Source of the DNA: Bacteroidales bacterium
GTDB lineage: Bacteria; Bacteroidota; Bacteroidia; Bacteroidales; UBA932
DNA: 64,000 nucleotides
Reading direction: 5' to 3'
Assembly (NCBI GenBank): GCA_017428725.1
Contig: JAFRQH010000009.1
Location: 62,001-126,000, forward strand
Positions 26,225 through 32,888 of the stretch are shown piece by piece. The notes below the pieces were generated by a model. That model was given only the letters and a program-made list of their open reading frames with translations, did not search any database and was not told the DNA's origin. Every line of letters starts with the position of its first letter. The stretch's first letter is position 1. The translations under genes and the position numbers were made by a program.

Positions 26225-27373
26225 TCAGTGCCGGGGCGGCCTGCTGAATGGAATACTGGCATCGTCAAAGATCTTTTCCACCGTATTGCAGACCGAGATG
26301 TCCCCGTCGGCATCCGACGCCGCCTTCAAGATATACGAGACCCCCAGCAGGTCCCCGACCTGAAGTTGAGACACAGTCTCAACGTTATAACTGATCACCC
26401 GGGCGACCCACCCGGCATAGGCTTTCTTGTGTTTCCCTTTGATCCAGTGGTTGCAATCGTCCAGGAAACCCTGCTCGCGAAGGGCTTTAAGAAAAGGAGC
26501 GACAGCCTTGGTCTCCGCTTCCGAGAGTGGTGTGACCTTGGCTCTTTTACCAGGAGATGGTAAACTCTCAGATTGGATGCCGGCGACGGCCCTGACAGTT
26601 TCCCTCCTTTCCCCAAGATAACAGCGGAGCGGGCAATGTGGATTGCGACACAAGCCACAAAGCGTTTCTTCCCGCCTGACGAAAGCGTCAAGATCTCTGA
26701 GCAGTACCGAACATACCACGGTTGAACAATGTGCAGAATGCCCTGTTGGATAACAGGCGGACATAACCTTTGCCCATCCGTTTTCATAGCAGAAGCGGCG
26801 GAGACAATTGGATCCGTCTACAATCATCAGCGTGGTATCCAGAATGACGAAATAGGAAAGGACCAAATCCCTCAGAAGCATATTCCCGCTCGCTTCTGCG
26901 GCGTAGAACAGACTCTCCAGACTGCCAAGGACAAGTGAGATCCGTTCGTAATCACAGTCGTGTCCTTCCCCTATGATGAACCCCTGGCAGACCTTTCTGA
27001 AGGAAGCGAACAGATCGTCTTGCAGGAATGTGACGATGCGTCCCAGGCAAGTATGATATCTGGCCAGAGAATCTATCTCCCGCACTCCACATGGCGGGTA
27101 TCCGGGGATAGGACTGCTTACCAAGATGTCCGATTGCCCTGTCGAGGAATACAGATATCCCGGAGACTCAATTTTCCCGGGCGTAAAGAAATCGGAACAG
27201 ACCTGGCGGAACGGCTGGTACGCCGCAGAATTTGCAGGAGGAGAGATCGAGACAGGCCTCGCTTCAGGTGCGGGAAGGGCGCTCTCGCCGCCTGTCCGCG
27301 AGCGAGCCGTTACATCTGCGCATCTGTCCATCTCGGTCCTGACAGGACCGTATGTGACACTGTTCTGAAGCAT
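26225..27373 (-). CDS. unrecognised Cys-rich protein at the island edge
   Basis: A 382-residue protein I do not recognise. The first 70 residues are low complexity and Pro-rich with no signal peptide. Residues about 225-250 hold a Cys cluster, CGLCRNPHCPLRC, which could bind a metal. The last 110 residues (LSEAETKAVAPFLKALREQG and on) look like a compact helical domain. There is no tyrosine- or serine-recombinase signature. A TATATTTG box 36 bp upstream and a terminator before it support a real, separately transcribed gene. Its stop is 3 bp from the left repeat, a place where integrative elements usually carry their recombinase or excision factor, but such a role is only a guess. Confidence 0.6.
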   Translation of the reverse strand: MLQNSVTYGPVRTEMDRCADVTARSRTGGESALPAPEARPVSISPPANSAAYQPFRQVCSDFFTPGKIESPGYLYSSTGQSDILVSSPIPGYPPCGVREIDSLARYHTCLGRIVTFLQDDLFASFRKVCQGFIIGEGHDCDYERISLVLGSLESLFYAAEASGNMLLRDLVLSYFVILDTTLMIVDGSNCLRRFCYENGWAKVMSACYPTGHSAHCSTVVCSVLLRDLDAFVRREETLCGLCRNPHCPLRCYLGERRETVRAVAGIQSESLPSPGKRAKVTPLSEAETKAVAPFLKALREQGFLDDCNHWIKGKHKKAYAGWVARVISYNVETVSQLQVGDLLGVSYILKAASDADGDISVCNTVEKIFDDASIPFSRPPRH

Positions 27374-27408
27374 TTAGTCTCTTCATTTTTCCATTGCCAT
27401 GCCGAGTA

Positions 27409-27416
27409 CAAATATA
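27409..27416 (-). promoter_or_regulatory. -7 box TATATTTG of the Cys-rich gene
   Basis: CAAATATA on the plus strand reads TATATTTG on the minus strand; a start near 27402 would give a leader of about 29 bases. Confidence 0.55.
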
Positions 27417-27423
27417 TGTAAAA

Positions 27424-27451
27424 ACACCCGGCCTGCATCCAGCCCGGGTGT
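27424..27451 (-). terminator. intrinsic terminator after the metallopeptidase-tip module
   Basis: ACACCCGG (27424-27431) pairs with CCGGGTGT (27444-27451); TTTTTAC follows on the minus strand. It ends transcription from the small membrane-protein gene at 27514. Confidence 0.75.
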
Positions 27452-27513
27452 CGATTGTTGATAACTTTTTAGAACAGGGCTCAGACCCTACTCCAGACAC
27501 ACTGGATGGGACA

Positions 27514-27822
27514 CTACCTCGGGAATTGAATTATCACTATGACCAACATAATAGTGATGATTATAATGAGCGGCGTAAATAACTTTTTTGCTGATAGTAG
27601 TTCAAATGATTCTTCCAATCCAATTAGAGATAGGAGCATCTCTGTATATAGAATCCATGTCGGGTATTGAAGTAGAAACACCATCTGCGGGATCAGGTCG
27701 GTAATCCGCAAACGTATAAACGTAAACAGATTAACTAAGAAGAACAAGGAAAATAAAACAAACAGTATTAACCGTGCTCTTCTATAAGCCCAAAGCTTGA
27801 TTAAAATCTCTTTCAGATTCAT
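27514..27822 (-). CDS. small membrane protein, candidate immunity protein
   Basis: A 102-residue protein with about three hydrophobic segments (residues 15-36, 42-65, 82-100) and no recognisable family. It overlaps the end of the Rhs metallopeptidase tip by 41 bp, the position of an immunity gene in Rhs loci, and is followed by a terminator. The sequence is AT-rich like the toxin tip. Immunity proteins with membrane spans usually act against toxins that work in the periplasm or membrane; that the partner is the adjacent metallopeptidase tip is inferred from position alone. Confidence 0.6.
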   Translation of the reverse strand: MNLKEILIKLWAYRRARLILFVLFSLFFLVNLFTFIRLRITDLIPQMVFLLQYPTWILYTEMLLSLIGLEESFELLSAKKLFTPLIIIITIMLVIVIIQFPR

Positions 27823-29130
27823 AACTAGACATTTTTATATGTTGATTCCCGTCAATTGTAAGGATAAGATAACCTGTTTCCGATGTTTCAACATAATCAA
27901 CGGGAATTCTTCCTATCCACTTATTTGCTGTCCGCATTGTCTTTGTATACTGATAGCCACGTGTCTTGTTGTCTGCTGCAGAGTAAACAAGAGAGAAATT
28001 ACTAATTCGTTCATCCTTCCCAACAGATTGGAATTTATGGAAATTTCCTTCAGTGAATGCACCATAATGCTCCCGTTGCGGTTTTAAAGAATAGTTTTCT
28101 CGAATATAATTAGCGAAGGATACCGCATTTTCTTCCGTATAAGAACGGTACTTTGTTTGGCCCCAGAAACTATCATATGCATGCATCATTTCGTGTGCAA
28201 ACGAAAGCATCGGAGTCATAATGCCGCCATCAATATTCCGAAAAAGTTGATTGTTGCAATATGAAATCCTTCCTGTTGGATTAAACTCAACAGGAAAGAG
28301 TATCGCAATAAATGTGGCTGTCTTTGGTGATGAAATTAATTCAGTAACTATACTTTTTCCCACGCTCGTGGCAGCTATCTGAGCAAGATAATCTAATGCT
28401 TTTGTTTTATTGTTTGCAAGTCGAATAACGCCACCATCATGATCAATTAGTTTTATCGGATTTCCAGCGCAGTACGCATACGGGCTAACGGGGAAGTAGT
28501 TTTCCGCCATTGGATCAATAGCCGTCCAGGCGGCGGTGCGGTCGTAGAGGCGGGCGCCGAAGTCGCTGTAGGCGATGCCGAAGGCGTCCTGCTCCTCCTT
28601 GCCGCTGAAGCGCCAGCGGTTGGCAGGGAGTTGGGTCAGGCTGTTGGGATGGCGGGTGCCGAAGGGGTAGTAGTCGTTCTGCTCCTGGATTGCGCCGGCG
28701 GCGTTCACGATGGCCCTCACGCTGCCCAGATGGTCCGTGATGTGGTAGTCCACGGCATAGCTGCTCGTGCCCGTCTTGCGGATGCGCCCGCCGCCGAAGG
28801 CGACGCTCTCCAGCGTGTGGGAGTTGTTGGTCCCCCGGGTGTAGATGAAGGAGCCCACATAGTCCTTCCCGGCGCTGGCGGAGGTGTATGCGGCTGCCTT
28901 CGTCCCGTCGGAGAGGTATGTGTAGTTGGCTTTCACGGTGGACCCGGACTTGATCTGTGCAGGCAAGTTAATCAAATTGTACGACGATTGCAAGTTGTTG
29001 GTGGCATCGGACGTGACGTTGCCCGTGCGGCTGTAGGTGATGGCCTTCTCGGAGAAGGAGTTGGTGGCGGTCCCGTTGTCGTAGAACTGCCCGGCGGTGA
29101 GGCGGTGGGCCTTGTCGTAGGAGAAAGCGT
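27782..29130 (-). pseudogene. orphan Rhs C-terminal cassette with metallopeptidase toxin tip
   Basis: About 450 codons of an Rhs protein without an N-terminus. Rhs repeat text begins at AFSYDKAHRL near 29130 and runs to the core end (RWRFSGKEEQDAFG, ARLYDRTAAWTAIDPMAEN, SPYAYCAGNP). The tip after the core contains SFAHEMMHAYD and TEENAVSFANYIREN, a HEMMH zinc motif with a likely third Glu ligand as in M91-like peptidases. The frame stays open back to the Imm26 stop at 29189, but there is no ATG before the core; a TTG at 28993 is the only listed start. A terminator separates it from Imm26. It looks like a silent, swappable tip cassette. The base composition changes from GC-rich to AT-rich at the core/tip boundary near 28490. 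Confidence 0.7.
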
Positions 29131-29140
29131 AAAAGAAAAA

Positions 29141-29176
29141 GAGCTTCGAAAGTAGCTGGTAGCTTACGAAGCTCTC
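29141..29176 (-). terminator. intrinsic terminator after the Imm26 gene
   Basis: AGAGCTTCG (29141-29149) pairs with CGAAGCTCT (29168-29176), and the inner part can pair further; TTTTTCTTTTA follows on the minus strand. It lies 12 bp after the Imm26 stop. Confidence 0.75.
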
Positions 29177-29188
29177 AAAAAAGATAAG

Positions 29189-29662
29189 TTAGATAGGAAA
29201 GAGTTTATAATGCTCTTTCAACCAAGGACAAGGCTCGTTATCGTAATGCGCAACAATTCTATCCTCGACATGATTACTGTCCCAAACCATACAGCGTTCG
29301 AGTCCATAGCATTGCTCCTTTGTTGCTGGAATAATCTCTCCTGTTTCTATTTTATAAAGATAGAAAGATTGGTCCCATTCGTGATAAATGTACTGATCAG
29401 GGAAGACTTTGTATTCTTGTCTTATGGGGAGAGCCCCTACTTTTACCCAATCTCTTTGACTGATAATCTGTCTATAAATGGCGACGCGGAAAAGCGTAGG
29501 AACATCTTCTAAAACACTGAAACTATCAATTGGTAATCTTGTGCGGTAATCAAAAACAGCACACTCTCCATGATCAAGTAATTGTCCATAACAAAAGTAC
29601 TCGCCTTTATTAATAGGGATTTCAACGATTGCCCCAATCGTATAGCGCTGTGCTTTCTTCAT
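29189..29662 (-). CDS. Imm26-like immunity protein
   Basis: A 157-residue soluble protein matching the Imm26 pattern: TIGAIVEIPINKGEYFCYGQLL at the N-terminus and CYGLERCMVWDSNHVEDRI near the C-terminus. Imm26 proteins neutralise toxin tips of polymorphic toxin systems. Its ATG overlaps the stop of the Rhs nuclease tip by 4 bp (29659-29662), the tight coupling expected of a toxin-immunity pair. The sequence is AT-rich compared with the chromosome around it. Confidence 0.75.
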   Translation of the reverse strand: MKKAQRYTIGAIVEIPINKGEYFCYGQLLDHGECAVFDYRTRLPIDSFSVLEDVPTLFRVAIYRQIISQRDWVKVGALPIRQEYKVFPDQYIYHEWDQSFYLYKIETGEIIPATKEQCYGLERCMVWDSNHVEDRIVAHYDNEPCPWLKEHYKLFPI

Positions 29663-30666
29663 TGTCCGAATTCTTTTAATCGAGCTTCTTCGTATTGGCG
29701 TCTTTTGGGGTTTGTGGGGCTCACGCCATTAATAGCATTTCCCGCGTTTCCACCTTTCGACTTTGCTCCGCCAAATAAATCTATCAAATATTGTTCCTGC
29801 CCCCGAATTGCATCTTGATTTTTGGAGCTATTGATCAAGACCGCTGGCCCATAACCTTTTTCGTTCATATGATGATTCGGATCTCGTTTCAATACATTTT
29901 CTCTAGGAGAACCTGTTCCTCCGGTTCTGCCTATATATACTTCTCCTGTTTTTTGGTTAACTTTCATATAAGTCTGATATGTTTTCTCTGTATTATCTGT
30001 TTTATTCAGTACGTTTACGACATTGGAAGTCTTGTCAGTTGTTTTAGCCAGGTCTCCAGCACGATCAAGAGCCTTGGCAGCATCAACTGCATGATCGATA
30101 TTCTTTCCAACTCGTACCGCAGCAATACCAGCACTCACACCGCCAGGGACAAGCGGGGTTGCGACAGCCAAGGCGTCACCGATTATGCCGACACCATCCA
30201 TGATGGCTGCACCCACATTTCCCTCTTTAACATTCTGGACAAAACTCTTGACCCCCATGACGAGAGAAGCGGCATCCCAAACGGTCTCAAAGACTTGCCC
30301 GTCAGCGTCAACTTGCAGGATGGGATTCCCGCCACAGAAAGAATATGGAGAAAAAGCCTGCTGTTCTCCCGCCAGAGGGTCGATTCTGTTCCATCTTGCG
30401 ATGTCCGGGTCGTAGGCGTAGGCCATCGTGGCGGCGATCGCGGGATTTCCATTGGTCCCGACGGAGAAGTCTGATCCGTATCCATAGATTTCCTATTCCT
30501 GGTCGGTGTCGATGGTGAGGACTTGTTCGGCAACTTGCGTGGCCGTCCAGTACATATTCTCGGGGAAACAGAAAGCGACGTCCTGGGCGCGGAGGGAACA
30601 GGGAAGGAAGAGCAGGCACAGCAGCACTGCTGCAGTGACTGCGAGAAAGATGTTGGTCGTTTTCAT
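29659..30666 (-). pseudogene. collapsed Rhs gene with GIY-YIG-like nuclease tip, interrupted by a TAG
   Basis: One reading frame runs from ATG 30666 to 29659 with a single TAG at 30493-30495. The first part is a 57-residue piece with signal peptide (MKTTNIFLAVTAAVLLCLLF, cleaved after SLRAQ). After the TAG come EIYGYGSDFSVGTNG and the last Rhs core motif (AYAYDPDIARWNRIDPLAGE, SPYSFCGGNP). A Gly/Ala-rich pretoxin linker follows, then the tip: TGEVYIGRTGG, RDPNHH, AIRGQEQYLID and GNAINGVSPTNP, a Tyr-IG, Arg, Glu, Asn order that fits a GIY-YIG (URI-type) nuclease. The bulk of a normal Rhs protein, over 1000 residues, is missing. An ATG at 30426 could still start the tip without secretion. Confidence 0.65.
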
Positions 30667-30797
30667 AACCTGTTATGTTTTTACGACAGCGAAGATGGCG
30701 TATTTGGCTGTCGCCGGAGGGCGGATATAAGTGGTTTAACGATGTTAAACTGCTTATGCCCTTGATGGTATAACAGGTTATATCCGTTATATAACGG
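30665..30797. promoter_or_regulatory. cluster of dyad symmetries before the Rhs locus
   Basis: ATAACctGTTAT lies at the Rhs start codon (about 30666-30677) and its reverse complement ATAACagGTTAT at about 30770-30781. Between and beside them are GTTTAACgatGTTAAAC (30734-30750) and the perfect palindrome CCGTTATATAACGG (30784-30797). Four related dyads in 130 bp suggest operators or recombination sites. No TAnnTTTG box was seen in the right orientation. Confidence 0.45.
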
Positions 30798-30827
30798 TTA
30801 TGTGGGGAAGCGGTTGCCAGTAACAGA

Positions 30828-30859
30828 AAGCCCCGGCTGAGCGGTGTCAGCCGGGGCTT
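30828..30859 (-). terminator. 13-bp hairpin after queA
   Basis: AAGCCCCGGCTGA (30828-30840) is the exact reverse complement of TCAGCCGGGGCTT (30847-30859); TCTGTT follows on the minus strand. It lies 24 bp beyond the queA stop, inside the island. Confidence 0.65.
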
Positions 30860-30883
30860 GGAGATTGCTGTCCTGGTGGAATC

Positions 30884-30908
30884 CTACACAATCAGCAGCG
30901 CGTCGCCG
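30884..30908. repeat. right copy of the 25-bp direct repeat, inside queA
   Basis: Encodes the last seven residues and stop codon of queA on the minus strand; identical to 26198-26222. Confidence 0.85.
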
Positions 30909-31954
30909 TAGGGCCCGAAGCGGTAGCCCTGCTCCAGCGCGGTGCGGTAGGCGTTCATCACCTTGTCGTAGCCGCCGAAGGCCGCCACGCTCATCAGCAT
31001 CGTGGACTTGGGCATATGGAAGTTGGACACGATGGCGTCGGGCACGGAGAACTCGTAGGGCGGGAAGATGAACTTGTTGGTCCAGGTGTCGTTGGCGCGC
31101 ACCTCGTGGTCCGTGGTCACGTAGGTCTCCAGGGCCCGGATCACGGTCACGCCCACGGCGCAGATCTTGTGGCCGCTGCGCTTGGTGCGGTTGATCTCCG
31201 CAGCAGCCTGCTCGCTGATGATGATGCGCTCGCCGTCCATCCGGTGCTTGGAGAGGTCCTCCACGTCCACGGTGCGGAAGTGGCCGATGCCCATATGCAC
31301 GGTGATGAAGGTCTTCTCGATGTCGTGCAGGATCATCCGGTTGAGCAGCTCGCGGCTGAAATGCAGGCCGGCCGCCGGGGCGGACACGGCGCCTTCGTGC
31401 GTGGCGAAGATGGTCTGGAACTCCTCGGCGTCCTTGGGGGTCGGGGTCTGCTTGACCCACTCCGGCACGGGGGTCTGCCCGAGCGCGAACAGGGAAGCCT
31501 TGAACTCCTCATAGGGGCCGTCGAAGAGGAAACGCAGGGTGCGTCCGCGGGAGGTCGTGTTGTCGATCACCTCGGCCACCATGCTCTCGTCCTCGCCGAA
31601 ATACAGCTTGTTGCCGATGCGGATCTTGCGGGCCGGATCCACGATCACGTCCCAGAGGCGCTGCTCCTTGTTGAGCTCGCGCAGCAGGAAGACCATGATG
31701 TCGGCACCGGTCTTCTCCTTCTTGCCGTAGAGCTTGGCCGGGAAGACCTTGGTGTCGTTGAGGACGAACCGGTCCCCTTTGCCGAAATAGTCGATGATGT
31801 CCTTGAACTGCCGGTGCTCGATCTCGCCGGTGTCCTTGTGGAGGACCATCAGCCGGCACTCGTCGCGCCACTGCACGTGTCCGTCCACGACGGGCATCAA
31901 CTCCGTGGCGATCTGCTCCTGCGGGAGTTCAAAGTCGAATTGAGAAAGTTTCAT
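30884..31954 (-). CDS. queA: tRNA preQ1(34) S-adenosylmethionine ribosyltransferase-isomerase
   Basis: A 356-residue cytoplasmic enzyme that makes epoxyqueuosine in tRNA from preQ1 and the ribosyl part of S-adenosylmethionine. Family motifs seen are LPQEQIATE, RFVLNDTKVFPAKLYG, APAAGLHFS, and NFHMPKSTMLMSVAAFGG near the end. Length is normal. ATG 31954 begins the conserved MKLSQFDFELP; an in-frame ATG at 31975 has no conserved sequence. Its 3' end is the site of the 25-bp repeat that bounds the island, and the coding sequence is intact there. Confidence 0.95.
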   Translation of the reverse strand: MKLSQFDFELPQEQIATELMPVVDGHVQWRDECRLMVLHKDTGEIEHRQFKDIIDYFGKGDRFVLNDTKVFPAKLYGKKEKTGADIMVFLLRELNKEQRLWDVIVDPARKIRIGNKLYFGEDESMVAEVIDNTTSRGRTLRFLFDGPYEEFKASLFALGQTPVPEWVKQTPTPKDAEEFQTIFATHEGAVSAPAAGLHFSRELLNRMILHDIEKTFITVHMGIGHFRTVDVEDLSKHRMDGERIIISEQAAAEINRTKRSGHKICAVGVTVIRALETYVTTDHEVRANDTWTNKFIFPPYEFSVPDAIVSNFHMPKSTMLMSVAAFGGYDKVMNAYRTALEQGYRFGPYGDALLIV

Positions 31955-32003
31955 ACACGTTCCGTATTGACACAAGCGATATATATACGGACAAGGCCTG
32001 CCA

Positions 32004-32029
32004 AAAGTTTCAGGCAGGGATGAAACTTT
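32004..32029 (-). terminator. terminator after the TPR-protein gene
   Basis: AAAGTTTCA (32004-32012) pairs with TGAAACTTT (32021-32029). The stem starts at the base after the stop codon of the minus-strand gene and TTTTGG follows. Confidence 0.6.
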
Positions 32030-32875
32030 TTACTTTTTTTTCGCCTGGGCCTGGCGGCGCTCGATGATTTTGAGGTTGCGGGTGGCGGCGTAGTCGTCGG
32101 GATCGAGTTTGAGGGCCTTCTTGTAGTACTTGGCGGCCTGCTTGTCGTTGCCCTTGACCACCATCCAGTAGGAGCCGATGTTGTCGATAAAGGCCGGGTT
32201 TTTGGGGAAGAGCTTGGTCATCCGCTCGGAGATCTCGCGGAAGTACTCATAGCTGGCGGGGGAGCCGATCCCGTAGAAGAGGGCGCAATACTCGCCGACG
32301 CCCTGCTCGAAGACGTCCGTGCCGGCGCTCACCCCGTCCAGGGTCCAGGCCGGGTGGGCGGAGGCGTTGCGCTCGACGAGCGCCTTGAGCTCCGCCGCGG
32401 CCATGTCCGGGCTCTCCTTCTCGTAGGCGGCCAGGGCCGTGATCTTGAGGAAGCGCCAGCGCAGCTCGTCCGGCTGGGCGGCGACCTGGCGGTCCAGGAC
32501 CTTCATCGCCTCGCCGAAGAGCTCCTCGTCGTAGGTGACCTCCTCGAAGTAATTGATGTCGTTGCCCTCGGAATCCTTGAGGGTGAAGGTCGGGGCGTTG
32601 CCGAGGTAGCGGCGCACACCGGGTTTGGGCACGACCTCGGAGCTCTGGGACTTGGCGTAGTAGTAGTTGAACCGGGCCACGGGGATGGACGGGTCGTCGG
32701 GGCTGGCCTCTTCCCAGCGGTCGATCAGGGTCACCACGCCCACGCCGGAGTAGCCGACGTTGCGGACGAGCCGCTCGTAGCGGGCGGCGAAATCTTCGGC
32801 GGGGCCCGCATCCTGGGCGAATGCGGGGCAGGCGAGCAGCAGGGCTGCGCAGAACAGGACAATCAGTTTCTTCAT
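32030..32875 (-). CDS. secreted TPR-repeat protein of unknown role
   Basis: A 281-residue protein with signal peptide MKKLIVLFCAALLLACPAFA; start ATG 32875 was preferred to 32884 because it begins the signal. The C-terminal third contains TPR-like helices (NPAFIDNIGSYWMVVKGNDKQAAKYYKKALKLDPDD). The middle part (RFNYYYAKSQSSEVVPKPGVRRYLG) is not recognised. TPR proteins of this type scaffold protein complexes in the periplasm. It follows the RsmF-like gene by 13 bp. Confidence 0.7.
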   Translation of the reverse strand: MKKLIVLFCAALLLACPAFAQDAGPAEDFAARYERLVRNVGYSGVGVVTLIDRWEEASPDDPSIPVARFNYYYAKSQSSEVVPKPGVRRYLGNAPTFTLKDSEGNDINYFEEVTYDEELFGEAMKVLDRQVAAQPDELRWRFLKITALAAYEKESPDMAAAELKALVERNASAHPAWTLDGVSAGTDVFEQGVGEYCALFYGIGSPASYEYFREISERMTKLFPKNPAFIDNIGSYWMVVKGNDKQAAKYYKKALKLDPDDYAATRNLKIIERRQAQAKKK

Positions 32876-32888
32876 CACTGTCATTTCA

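Larger units (their letters stand above)
26198..30908. mobile_element. queA-end island carrying Rhs toxin-immunity modules
   Basis: A 4.7-kb segment bounded by an exact 25-bp direct repeat whose right copy is the 3' end of queA. Removing one repeat and the interior would place queA about 90 bp before dprA on the same strand with a terminator between, a plausible ancestral order. Inside are a Cys-rich unknown protein, two Rhs-type toxin tips and two immunity genes, all on the minus strand. Toxin tips and immunity genes are clearly richer in A and T than the flanks. No integrase, relaxase or transposase is recognisable, so the element would be non-autonomous or a remnant. Confidence 0.65.

Noticed and set aside
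26225..27373. Tyrosine recombinase for the island
   Set aside because: The protein lacks the R...HxxR...Y set and any serine-recombinase or DDE pattern.
30493..30495. Genome-wide recoding of TAG as an amino acid
   Set aside because: queA and other intact genes in the window end in TAG at their normal family length, so TAG is a working stop here.
26198..30908. tRNA gene as the integration site of the island
   Set aside because: The repeated 25 bp are the coding end of queA; no cloverleaf can be drawn in either flank.
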